The notes beneath the pieces were generated by a model. The model did no database searches. It was not told the origin of the DNA and saw only the letters and a program-made list of their open reading frames with translations. From positions 43,349,050 through 43,413,049 of the forward strand of contig OY292277.1 of the NCBI GenBank assembly GCA_958496175.1: DNA of 64,000 nucleotides, written 5' to 3'. The stretch comes from Sisyra terminalis (lineage: Eukaryota > Arthropoda > Insecta > Neuroptera > Sisyridae). Below are positions 12,961 to 26,300 of this stretch, in pieces; position 1 is the stretch's first letter, and each line of letters starts with the position of its first letter. A program made the translations under genes and the position numbers.

Positions 12961-13138
12961 ATTTAATATCATACAAAAGTTTATATTTAGCATCATCAAA
13001 CCTCCTGAAATTGGTGACCTTGACCTGATCTAAGGGACTCAATCTTCTACCAATATCAACCTCTTCTTCTTGGTAGTCAAGGACACCAAATTTTGTTCAA
13101 AAAGAAGCAGTTTTTGATTAACTTTATGCACCTTTTAA

Positions 13139-13309
13139 ACAGGCCATTCATACTTCGACTTGCGGTCCAACTTGTGGTCCGACCGGTCTGATTTTCAAAG
13201 TTGGATTGAAAGTCAGACCGTGAATGATGTTTTTAGAAGTTGGATATCTATGGTATCATTTAGGCGATCCAACTAGTTGGACTGCAAGTCGGAGCGTGAA
13301 TAGCCTTCT
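13139..13309. mobile_element. TTAA MITE, copy 2
   Basis: About 171 bp with inverted ends built on GGCCATTCA..CTCCGACTTGC. The left flank is TTAA (13135-13138); the right flank is TTAG, a one-base decay. TTAA targets suggest piggyBac-type mobilisation. There is no coding content. Confidence 0.72.
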
Positions 13310-13313
13310 TTAG

Positions 13314-14341
13314 AAAAATGGTCGAGAGAAATAATGAGTTAGTTTTGATAAATTGTGCGAAGATGCAATTGCCCTCATCGCCTTGGGTACCCATATTCAT
13401 ACCGGGATCTGCCTATACCAAAATACTGTTCTGATTAATATAAGGAATTAATTTTCATTGTATCCAATGACCGTGAAAACGAACAATGAAACTGCAATTC
13501 ATAAAAAAGAAAACAATTTTCGCACAACTAATTGAAAAGATCAACATTCGCCAATTAGTACTGCTAAACAAATAGAACTATTTACAAATGTTACACTTTA
13601 TTACCTTGTTAACGAATATTTTCCCATTCCAAAATTTCCTTTCAGTTTACCATCACGACATACAATAAGTCAACGTTCGTATAATAAAACAAATAATCGG
13701 AATACCTAATTTATTTTTCTACTACTATTACCATATAATTAGACGCAAATAATGCACCAACAATAATTTTCAATTTCAATCGAATGAACCACTAATGAGG
13801 CCAAAACGAAAATCAAATCTAACGTTCAATAATGAAAGAAAGAAAAAAAAATCAGTGTTGTAACTTACAATTATAATTAGTACAGTAACAAAATGATAGA
13901 GTATAAATTTTTATATGTTAGTAATGAAATCTTTGAATCTATATTTATGTGTTATATGAATTGACTAATATATAATATGGCAAGATAGTGAATTGTGGTT
14001 TTGGTAGGTTCTCTCCGATATCTACCAGTATCACATTATGTTGGGGCTATGTTAAGTGGAAAGAAAATTGAGCAAATGTATTACTTTTTTGCCGAACGGA
14101 GGCAAAGCAGGGAACTGTGCTAGAGCTACTTTAGTCGTTGCATTTAAATTTTTATTTAGTTCGGTATTGAAGAGAAGTCGATTGTTGGGCAATTGAGTTG
14201 CAAACTGATCAATTTCGCGGTAGTTTGGGACACGAAAACAACGTGATATTGTGATACTTAAAATTGGGGGAAAAAATGTTTTAATTGAAAATCGATTTGG
14301 TCAAGGAAAATTTGTGTTTTCATTAAGAAAAAGAAGTGACA
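13314..14341. other. Upstream region of the SLC22 gene
   Basis: No separate gene seen. The stretch from about 14020 to the ATG is less AT-biased than its surroundings and probably contains the 5' UTR and promoter of the SLC22 gene. No confident TATA box or transcription start could be chosen. Confidence 0.35.
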
Positions 14342-17300
14342 ATGGCGGTCGAAGACAATCTGGAGGCTATGATGGAATCGTTGGGTCAGTATTTGCTTTA
14401 AATATCCCAAACCCTTCAGACCATTTTTGTCGTTAATTAACCGTCCAATTTAAATTTACTTTTACTTAGTCTAAATACAAACGTTTATAGACGAATTATT
14501 TTAAAAAAGGAAACATTATACGAAACCTGTTTTAAATTTGCAGATTGATTCAAGGAAAAATTAAGCAAAAAGTCCGTGGGTTTTACCAAAAATCAAGACG
14601 GGGCCTCATACGATAAAAAAAATTGTCCAAAAAAAAAAACCAGCCATAATACTTTTTATAATTTTCGACTTAATATTTTTATTTGCTTTGCAACAGATGC
14701 AATTCAAAAAAATTATATATATCCATAAAGTGAATGATATCTCAATGAAAACTCAATCTTATCGTAATCGTAAAAATAAATATTGATAAAAAGAAACGTT
14801 TTCAATTGCAAGAAAATTTTTTTGTTAAGAACCCAAATCCACTAGTCAATAAGAAAAATGCCTATAAGACTTACTTCAAAAATTATAATTTTGACCTTTA
14901 AAGTAAAAATAGATCATTACAGTGATTTTGCAATTCATCAATCGATTGTATTGGAAATTGGAAAATATTTATGTCGTTTCCTACTTGGAATTGAGTTCAG
15001 TAGATTTTTTTCATTTATTATTTCATAATTAGTTAATATTTCAAGAAGAAAATTACTCGAGCAAAACGTTGGCAGATCGTTAAGCATAACTTCAATTAAA
15101 ATTCTAAACGATAGAAACTTTTTTTTCTGGTGTGAAATTATGTAAATTTTGTAATTTATCGATTACCTAGAGCGAGTGATTATTTGATATGTTACTTCAA
15201 TTGAAGTTATCATCTGTGAAGGGTCAAGATTTGATATCAAGTTCCAATGTAATCACCAATTAGTTTGAAAATATTATTTGTAATCTATAAAAAGTACTAT
15301 CAAGTTGAATTTGAATAACAAATCAATCCAAAATTATTAAAAATTCCGGCGAAAAATAATTATTGGTTGATTTTTCAAAAGTTCTACAATATTTTTAAAT
15401 TATAGAATATTCATATTTCATATTTAGAATATTCATTCTGCATTTGTAAAATTCAGAATGGCTGAAATGGCTTAAAAATGGCTTAACCGAATTTCATGAT
15501 TTATGATTTGTTGGGTTTGTACATTACTACATTAACGGAATAACTATTGGTAGCTGACTACTTTGCTCATGACGTCTGGTGACCAAAAATAGTACTAGTT
15601 TATGTGCATTTTAATATACAACCATATCAAGTAGTTTACTAAAAATAAAATAAAATAAACAATTTTTTTTATTATAAATTTAATACAAATAGTACAATTT
15701 AGTACAATACGTTTCATCGGTTTTCCGATGAAACCAAAAAAACGTGTTGTACAGAAATTAAAATAAAAAAAAAACCCTGAAAAAAAGGATATAAATAGTT
15801 ATAAAACTCTGGAAAAGAAACATCAAAAATTAAAAATCAAATATAATTTTTTTAATTGGAACTGAAGTTAACAGACTAATTCTCTGTATTAAGAAAAAGT
15901 ACTGGTTACTGTGCTATAAATGGTTATGATTGTAAATCACATAAAAATATAGAAATAAGTTTTCTTGGTATACCAAAGTTTGATGCATTTTGTTTTGAAA
16001 ATAAAACAAAAAAAAAATTTTTTTCAAAATTGATCCTTGAATTTTGTGAGCTTCTTTTATAAGAGAACATTGTGAACAAAACGGTACAAAATTTACAACA
16101 TTACTGCTTCTTTTTTCATTATTTTAGCCCATTTAATTAAGTTAATGTCAAGCTTCAAAATTTTTTTCTGCCTTAATAACATTTTTCTGAGCTGGACTTG
16201 TTTCAACCCAATCTAAAATTTTTTTCAGAGTGGAAATAAAAACCAATTAAAGTAATAACATAAACTCAATGTTAACTTATGGGCAATTTTTTGGTTGCAC
16301 ACAATAAGTAGCCATGTTTTTTAAGCCTCGCCTACTGGTCAGTTCTCAATTAGAATATCAGGAAAATTATGCGCAAAATACGATTATAAATAAATTAAGT
16401 ATGACATATTTCGCAATTGTTTGCTTACGTAACATACACTTAACAATAATTTGTAGTCATTGTTATCTGTGGTTTGTGAAAAACGCATAGCAACCATTTG
16501 AATTTGACTTTTTTATGTGTTGAATTTTAGTATCACATTTATAATTTAACTCTTATTTTGTATAAATGTTACTAATGAACTTTCAGATCCTCGATGATAA
16601 TAGATTGATAAAATATTCAGAGGACTAGGATCAAAAATAATCGGTTAAAACTTTATTTATTACATGCGACATTCGGCTCCTTTATTGAGCCTTCCTCAGG
16701 CGTTCGTAAAAAATCGTTTTAATTTTGTCAATAATTATCGTTGTCATAATGCATTTTTGTAGACACGGTATTGTTGGCAAAAACAATAATAAAACTTCCA
16801 AGACATAAAAAATTTTTCAACAAAAAATAAATAATTTTTCGATAAAAATTTAAAAATTCTGTTAAAATTTACACTAGTTTAAAACTCAGCCGCTCATCAT
16901 TGCGTAGTCTCAGAGCGGTTCTGAGACTACTAATTTTTTAATTATTATTTTTATCGAAAAATTATTTATTTTTTGTTGAAAAATTTTTTATGTCTTGGAA
17001 GTTTTATTATTGTTTTTGCCAACAGTACCGTGTCTACAAAAATGAATTATGACAACGATAATTATTGACAAAATTAAAACGATTTTTTACGAACGCCTGA
17101 GGAAGACTCAATAAAGGAGCCAAAACGTCGCATGTAATAAAAAAAGTTTAAACCGATTATTTTTGATCCTAGTCCTCTGAATATTTTATCAAGTTATTAA
17201 TAAACCTTATCGTGAAATTATTAAGATAAACTAATAAACAATACCGTCACCTAAAAGATCTAATGTATCCAATATGTTAATAAAATAAAACCAATTTTCG

Positions 17301-20300
17301 TAATATTTTTCGTGCTGATATTTATAGAATAATAGCCAAAATGTCGATAGGATTTCAGAAATATTTTTTATACTTAGCAAATTCGTAAAAATTGTTAAGA
17401 ATAGTGAAAAATTAGAAACTATTTTTACGATTAGAAACAGTATAATAAACTTCAAATCAAAATCACTATACCTAATTGTTATGGGTAACAGACTACCAGG
17501 TCCCAAACTGGGTCACTAGAGGGTCGACAAATTAATTAAAGAGAAACATGTTTAAACCTTCATTTGCCATTTTAAAATCTGAAAAAAGATCAATTTATGT
17601 ACAAGGAAACTAGTTCATCAAACAACTCCTAATATATTGCCGATATTATCCATCGTACAATGGCTTAAAGGCTATGGTTCACTCCAAATCTCAGCACAGA
17701 AAGGATAAAAATAATTACCAGAAAATGATGAATAATTAAAACAGTTGCATTGTAATAATGCAGAAAGATAGGCCACTTTAACCATATGCAAAAGTATCAA
17801 ATGATAGAAGAATAAATAAATATTATTTAAAAAAGTACTGCAGAAAACAGGAATTATATTCCCAGTAAGCATCCAGTCCCTGACTAAGAACGACCTTAGG
17901 ACCGAATTGGCCAAAAGAACAATACAATTTTGAGGAACACAAAAGGTCAAAAATTAACATTTTCTTAGAAATAGATATCTACCATATGTATGTCTAAAAA
18001 CTCATGAATAAGTGATCTTTTGAATTTTTTAATTTTAATGTTCTTATCGGTATGAATCTAAGTATGTAAAATGAAATTAAATAAATTAATATTTAAAAAA
18101 CGCACTTACGATGTTAAAATCAAACATAAGTTTGTGTATTTAATTATATCCAAATTAATAATTGAAAATGTGGCTATATTACCTAGGGTGGTATAAAGTT
18201 CACCGATTCCTCTAGTATTTATTTAAGTTATAGATTTCCCTACTTTAATCAGAAGAAATTGTCTTTAATTAGTTTAGGTTCCGGAGCTAAATTTTTAAGC
18301 TTAAGTCAATATTTGACTTTAGCTTCAACTTCGACCTAATTTCCGGACTAAATAACTTAAGAACTTATTTTTTTATTATAAGAAATTTATTACTACTAAA
18401 CTTTACGAAAAATATAATTTAAGGGCATTAAGATTTGATGATAATACGCAGATCTCAGCTTGTTATGGTTATTTATGGTACGTTTTTTTTATTATTTGAT
18501 ATATTAAAATTTCGAAATAGGCGACGTTTCATTACTTATCACAATATGCGTATGTTTGACATTGTCAATGATAGTTGTGTAATTAATTTATTTTTTTATG
18601 TATCCACCTGATGTAGTTATGACTAACGATAAGCAACGATTTAGAAATTTTAATACATCAAATAATAAAAAACGGATCTTAAATTACCTGAGTTGTCATT
18701 TATGTTTTAATTGAGATTTGACTAAAATATTTATTAATTATTAACTATAATGTATGCAATATAAAATTATGTTGAACTAAACCCAGAATCAATTTTGATG
18801 GATTTGACTCCGGCTCCAGTTTCATCAACGTTTTCTAGGTCATGGCTGAGATCTGCGACTCCAGCTCCGGCTCCCCAGCCTTAGTTATAACTTATATTAT
18901 TATAGCACCAATATTACTGCAATTTTGTGTTATTGTGATTTAACTTAAGTTAGTTATTTAACTTATTGTGCATTCAACTTAAGATTACTATTACTATTGA
19001 TTTGGGTCTCTCCAAATTCCTCTGACTTCTCTAAAATCGCTCATCCCCATTCTCCATTACCTTCATTATTCTGAGGTTCAGCTCTTTAGCCCTAATATTG
19101 GCTATTTTTAAAATTACAGCTTTTTGTGGAAGTTGTAGCTCGGATTGGAAGCCGTGTATGGTGGTGCACTTTTGCACCCTGCCTGCCAATATTTAACAAT
19201 TTTTGAAACAGATAATTATAGTACTTATATAATGCCCTGAAGATATGATCCGGAGAAATTCCATAAAAATTGCTTCCAATTCAAAAATCACAACTTCCAT
19301 AAAGAGTGGTAATAACATTAAGTCTAATCGGGAAAGCCTAAAGACTAAAATTTAAGTTATCATGTTAGTTGTGCAATTACTTTTGGTTGTTGTATAGAAA
19401 AATTACGGCTAAATAAATTAAGGAAATAAAAAATTGTTGATACTTAAAAATTAATAGCCTTAAAAGACACAATTTCAGTTAAAAAGTAGTTCATTAATTG
19501 ACTAATGCTATTATGGAAGTTTTATTACCGGTTTTGAACAAAAGAACTATCAGTTGTTTAGTTTATGAATAAAATTAGAAACGCATACAAAATTCATTGT
19601 TTTATTACCATTGCTATAATTGTTGAAAAACAAACCGGAAAAGTATTACTCCTAATTTGCAAGTAATTGGGTTAAGGTTTTTCTCAGCACTGCCGTTTAA
19701 AATCTTAGGTTCGTTTCTGAAAGGTATTACTTGATAACTACAATTATATGTTTCCACCTAAGTACCTCATGCAATGATAATAAACTTTTGGTAGCAATTT
19801 TGGTTGAATTCTTTTATTCATTACTTTAGCTGGGAAACCCGAAGATTTTGGAGGAACCGAAATGATTATTAAAGCTTAAATGTAATTATTAAAGTGCTTA
19901 ATTACACCAAAGCTATCACTAGAACCTTTATATACTAACTTTAAGTCTTAACAATCTTATAGCAATGTTGAATAATTAGTAAATATTTTTTTAAACTAAA
20001 TTGCAATCATAATTGGTGATTGAAAGCGAATACTGAAATCAAAGATTGTTCTTTGTTAAAACCAGGGTTAAGGAGGCGGAACTAGAACTTGAAACCATGG
20101 AATCGAAAGATTTTGAAGAAAAGTTGGAGGTGACTCCAGAACTGGAGGTTCCATTAATTAAACAGTTCCAGAGCCTAAGCCAGAACTTCACCAATTTAGT
20201 TCAGGATATAATAACTTGTAAAGAAGCTGAAACTAGAATCAAACATTAGTTCCGGAGTCGAAGCTGGAGTCTAAACAATTTAAATCCAACTCCTCAGTCC

Positions 20301-23300
20301 TACCTTGAAAATTATTTTCTCACTTCTTTATCCCACTTATCCCCTTTATATTTAATTAAGATAGTATGTAAAAATTGAAATAAATTAAACAGAAATATTT
20401 GCTATTTTGTTGAATGTTTACATTAAATTAGATACATCGAACGGTTTTTGAAAAATTTAAAAAGAAAATGTTAAGAGTTAAGGGAGTCAAGGGCTTAAGC
20501 AAGTATAGGCAAAATATAAAGCTCTTCATTTATCAGGATGCAGCTATTTATGTTGAATATTTATATTCAGTAATTATGTATATAGAAATACCACCAGATA
20601 GATACCAATATACATAATTACCAAATAATTCAAAGATAATTGGCTCAAAGATTAATGAATTAGGGTAGTGGTTCCCATTGCTGACTAGGATCCGACCTAT
20701 CCAGCAAAAATTGTCAATCTTGAGACCCACTTCTTAGTTGTCTTAGAGAAACGAGGACATACTTACATATTGGTAATACTAATAGAAATATCAAATTTAT
20801 CACTTCCTTTTTTATTCATCAAATACAGTGGCGAATCGCCTATTAGGGCCCACTTAATATATTCGAACCACTGCTGGATCGCGATCCATAGTTTGGGAAA
20901 ATCTGGATTACGGTATAAAAGTTCCAATCCAAAAGTGCCAATACAAAAAGGGTCAATTACAAAAAGATCGCTGATTTTTTTAGTTTGCCGAATTTCTCTT
21001 TCGGATTTCCAAATTGCTCTCCACTATTTTAATTTTCTGGTCACCCTCGAATATAGATTATTAATATTTTGGACTACCGCTTTTAAGCTTTGGACAGCTT
21101 CGATGAAAACGAAACAAGTTGATGAGTAGTTTAAAAAAATCAATATATTTTTGGTTCTTAAGATCTTTGACTCATCTGAATCAAAATGCTTGTTACACCC
21201 CTGGTTAAGAATTCCAACGTTTGTCTTCAACTTTAAAAGCTTTTTCTTGTGTTGGTATAGTTTCCACATACTTTTCTAATAAAACTTTTTGATTTATGTT
21301 TTTTTTTTGCTCACTCTTATTTATTTTACCATTAAAAATTGATAAGAACTTATATTCACCTACTTAATAAAGAAATTTTTGTAAAATTAAAATTCCATTA
21401 TTGAATGCCAGTTATTCTTTTACATTTTATCAAATCCATTGTTTGCTTTTAATCCAGATTGACGACTTTTTGAAGTCATTTGAAGACAGATTGAAGAATT
21501 AATCAAGGAATATATTTTTGTTTTTAAGGGGAAATGATGCAGAAAAAATCAAGGAAATGTTAGTTTTTTTGTCCAAAAATTATGTGAAAAACAACCATAG
21601 TTTTGATCAATAGAAAAAATCGCCCCACGTTGGGAATGTGGTGAAAGATCTACTGATCATTTTCTAAGGGTAGTATTTAATATAATTCACTTGTATGTAC
21701 TTTGCATAATGTATATCAGGGATGTCCAATAGGGTGTTTTTTTTTTGGGACTATTTTTTTTTGCTCCCATGCCGAAATTTTGTTGGAAATACTTCAAAAA
21801 AAAATCCCTGAAAGTTTGAGCTCTTAATATTAATATTAAGTACTCGCTCACAGCGTGTGAATATTTTCCATTTAAAATACACGTAAACTTTGATTTTTTT
21901 TTTTTTAATTTTTATAGCTCAGTGGCATTTTATGGTATCGCCTCGCTCAAAGTCGAGATTTTTTTACAATTGTATGCTCTACAAAAGTGCCTATTTTTAA
22001 TAATTTTTAATAAGAAATAAATAATCAATATTTTCTTAAATTTTACTCAATAATCCGTAAAAATTTTATAGTAAGAGAAGTTCAAGGCTCAATATCACGA
22101 GAAATATCGATCTCAGAAATTTGGTTTTTTGGAACTTTTTTGTAGGAAATTAAATTTCCTATAAATTTGACTTTTACATTTTTTCTGTAGGTCTTGTAAT
22201 TCATTAGTTACTGAGAGAAAAACGAGAAATCTATGAAAAATCTAGGTTTCGTGACCCGTACTACCTCGCCCGTGTAAATTACAATTTTGCCGCAATAGGC
22301 ACTTTTGTAGAGCATACATATGTAGAAAAATCTCGACTTTGAACGAGGCAATACCATAAAATGCCGCTGGGCTATAAAAATTTAAAAAAAAATCAAAGTT
22401 TACGTGTATTTTAAATGGAAAATATTCACACGCTGTGAGCGAGTACTTAATATTAATATTAAGAGCTCAAACTTTCAGAGATTTTTTTTTGAAGTATTTC
22501 CAACAAAATTTCGGCATGGGAGCAAAAAAAAATAGTCCCAAAAAAAACACCTTAGTGTCCAACCATTTTGTTCCCTTTGGCCATATAAAATTTTGCCGAA
22601 AAAAATTGGGCCACATAAACACGAATAGTTTTTAGTAATCTTACAATTAGTAGCATTACTCTGTAATTGAGATTACAACCGATAAAATAAGAATTATAAC
22701 AAAGCACCATAATAATTAATAATTTAATATTTATTGTTAAAAAAATACATAACTGTAAATTTAAATAAAATTTTTCATTGAAAAATTTTAATTAGTTTTT
22801 CTTTTGGCCAAAGGGGAAAGTATCTTGGTCCGCATGCGGTCCGCAGGCCGCGTGTTGCACATGATGTACATTAAAGATAATAAAAAAAAAAAATAAGAAT
22901 AAATTAGACCAACAAGGAATTATTACACTTTTAAACCTTTCAAAATTTTTCCATACCCTATCCATTCAACCCCTCTCTGGTGACGCCCTTGCATCGACTA
23001 ATAAGTTAATCATAATATGTTCTTCCGACAAAGCTATCATTGATATATGTATTTTTCACTTCATTATAGAAAACTGTGTTAATAACCTTGTTATTACATA
23101 ATTACACTTTCAGCCGTAATTATAAAAGCACTAATAAATTTGTAAAAGTCAATTATCTAGACTAATTGCTATTCAATTGATTAATAGTTCGCAACAATTT
23201 TGCCTTGTAGAAGTTCATTTAAAAAATATATCAATTTACAACAATAAAAAAAATTAATGAATTGAAGACCGATTAGTGGCATTTTCTTGGCACTCATTAC

Positions 23301-26300
23301 ATTCTTCATTTATAATATATTTACTTTGAAATTCGACTGGAACTTTTATCACTCGATTTTATCAGTTTGAGAAGTTTACAAATTGAGGAAAACAAATTTA
23401 ATTACATTTTTAATTACTCAAGGAAAAATCAAAATGTAATAAAAATGGTCAAAAGTCGAACAAAATAGACCGATTTTATGTAAAATTTATACTTGTGACG
23501 TCATTATTATCTAAAAGTATTTAATTTTTAACTTATTACCGTACATATGTCAAGGTTTTGGGTTCATAGTAGCCAAGCACATAAAAATCCTTCCATTTCC
23601 AAAACCATTAATCAATATCCGCATTTGAATTTTATTTTTAAATTAATGTTTCGTATTTTATTATTACAAATGATTTTTTTTCTGTGGGCCTCTTAATGCT
23701 TTATACCTAGACGAATTCAATGAGTCGATCGTTTTTTCCTTCTAAAAATTATCCATAATTTAAAATCACAATTTACGCCATAAGAATCTTGTATACGGGA
23801 ATATTGGGTACAAAAATCCCTCGGAAAAATTTGATTTTTTTTATTTACTTAAACATTATAAGTTTATTAGGAAAATTCATACTTAATTTCTTGTCTAAGT
23901 ATTCTCAATATCAATATTATAAATAGGAAATAACATGCAAGGAGTATGCTAGTGACAAAAAAAATTATGGGAACCTAAGAATCTAGAAATTTTCGATTGA
24001 ACCCAATTTTTGAGCTCATTGGGCCTCAGCTTAGTATGTAACCCAAATTCCTCTTGGGCCTCAATTGGGTAATCCCAAAAAGGTCCCCATTGGGCAATCT
24101 CAATTGGATTCTTTTGAAAAAAAAACGTAAACATTATAAGCAATCTTCATAAAATAAATAGAAAAAATAAAGAATTTCTAGAATTAGTTTAAAACAATGC
24201 ATTTTCAACTGACCAAAATATAAAATTGCACCTGTTTGCCTCTTTTATCGCAAATATTTTGAAATAAAAATGAATAAATCGAATATAATTGACTTGATTA
24301 AATGATTCGTGTAATTGGATGAATTTTCCTTTATTGTAATCAAAACTATGAAATATAAAATAATTTTTATAATTTTTTTGCAGGTGATTTTGGCCGGTAC
24401 CAATTTTTCCAGTTTAGCCTGCATATTTTGGCTGCAGTAACCGCAGGAATGCATATGTTATCTTTGGTCACAGTTGCAGCTGTACCAGACCACAGGTATC
24501 CATTCAATAACATTATCGTTATTAATTACTTAGCTGATGTAATATTTAAATTGTTATTAATATGAAGCAAAGAAAAAAATAAACATTAAGAAATAGAATA
24601 TAGGTATGTATATTTTACTATACAAGAATCAGCAGTTTTAAAATTTTTTATAGGGAAACCGAAAAATCATAAGACTAATTTCTTCAAGTAAACATTTTCA
24701 CGGGAATAATTTGCTTTCCGTTATTTCAACTAGATGGCATACTTTTACGTACCACGGATGCTTATGAAAATTAAGGTGTCTAAAATTTTGCATTTGTATA
24801 AATAAATAAAACACTGAATCTTAACTTTAAGAACGAGTGAAGACCAATCGTAAATTGCTGATGTTTACCTATATAATACATTCATTTAAAAAAAAGAATA
24901 TCACACTTGGGGGGTGAAAATTTTCCGGTATAGGTTTACCATAAACCGGTAAAATCTGGCAAAGTATTATTCTCTTATTTATTTTTAATTCAATTCGCAA
25001 AAAAATTAGAGGTGTGCGAATATCGTTCGAATCGAATAATGACATTCGATTCGAAATTCGAATAGTTCGAATATTCGAATAATAATCTTCTATCACCAAA
25101 TTAATCAATATCGATTGATAAGTTTTTTTTTTAGTTATATTCGACTTAAGGGGTTAGGGGTAGTCAGAAACATGAAAAAATGATATTTTTGAATAATTTT
25201 TTTTTGTTAGTAAATTATTTTATTTTACAAAAGTAAGAATATAGTATTAATACGTTATGTTTCGACTTGACTTCACCAAAATTTCAAAAAAAAATCAATA
25301 ATTTTAAAAGTTATGGCTATTTGTGTGGACCCAGTTTCTCCAGAAGTCCCTTGTGGTGATGATCACAAATCCTTGGAGATTCATCAAAAATCAATCGGAC
25401 AGAAAAAATTAATTTTATTAATAGATAATCTAGTGCCTGATCGAAATTTTTTTTTTTTAAAATAATTAACAAAATGGCGGTCTCAGGAATTTTTTTTCCG
25501 AATTTTCGGGCAAAAACTAACAGTTAATTGTTTATAAAAAAATCGAAATTCGAACTAATTTCGAAATTTAATTCGTAATTAAAATCGAAATAAAAAAAAC
25601 GAAAAATAATTCGCACCATTCGAATTATTCAAACCATTCAAATTATTCGAATATTCGATTCGAAATTCGAATCAAATAATTCGAATTCGATTCGACTCGA
25701 ATAATTCGAATATTCGCACACCCCTAAAAAAATCGATCAATTCATTATGGTCCAATCATTGTCGATAAGCTCATTATTATTAAACTTATTGTGTCGATTT
25801 ATTAGCTTATTAAATTGAAAACCAAACTAAGAATGGTACGTTACCAGATTGTACCTTTCTAAGGTATATCTGTGCCAAATTTACTAGGAAATTACTAATA
25901 CAGTAGGCTATAGGATAAGATGTAGGTATAGGACTTTGTTCGGAAAGGGGGAATATTCATAGGAGGAAGTATCCATGTAATACTTGCAAATGAATAATGC
26001 TTCTTGTAAGTAGTTTTAGCAATTCATTTTAGAAAGCAGTTGCAGTAAATGATCTAGTTTATAGTGGTGAAATTTGTGAAAAACAAAGAAGTCAACATGA
26101 ATTACTAAATATATTTTTGGGGAGAAAATAGATAGTATCCCTCAGAAAACTAATTATAAAAGATAATTTGGTTAGCTATTAGAATATTTGTATTCTAACG
26201 TTGTTATTTGAATTTCAGATGCTACGTTCCCAGCTTAGAACAAGCATTGCCAGAAGATATTTTAAACCATTACAACCCCGAAAGTTATACTTCCGTTATA

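Larger units (their letters stand above)
12681..13313. repeat. Tandem duplication, period ~298 bp
   Basis: Unit A (12681-12978) and unit B (from 12979) align throughout. For example, CCTCCTGAAATTGGTGACC begins at 12703 and again at 13001. Each unit ends in a copy of the TTAA MITE, so the MITE was present before the duplication. Copy A's MITE lacks its right end, so the junction falls inside it. The 68-residue frame at 12634-12840 lies in unit A and is disrupted in B; it is not supported as a gene. Confidence 0.8.
16581..17193. mobile_element. Head-to-head pair of Penelope-like element ends
   Basis: Two inverted arms (about 16581-16847 and 16940-17193) surround a short spacer. Both carry GGACTAGGATCAAAAATAAT-type sequence, a ribozyme-like core, and a shared AT-rich stretch. 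The spacer contains a perfect hairpin, GTAGTCTCAGA - 5-base loop - TCTGAGACTAC (16904-16930). The outer sequence matches the single-arm insertion at 31877-32062. Hammerhead motifs and inverted arrangements are known from Penelope-like retroelements, which is the basis of the name; no RT is present. It lies in SLC22 intron 1. Confidence 0.6.

Noticed and set aside
20046..20249. Glu-rich 67-residue open frame
   Set aside because: Arises from loose GGAGNTGGA-type repeats in an SLC22 intron; no domain and no splice support.
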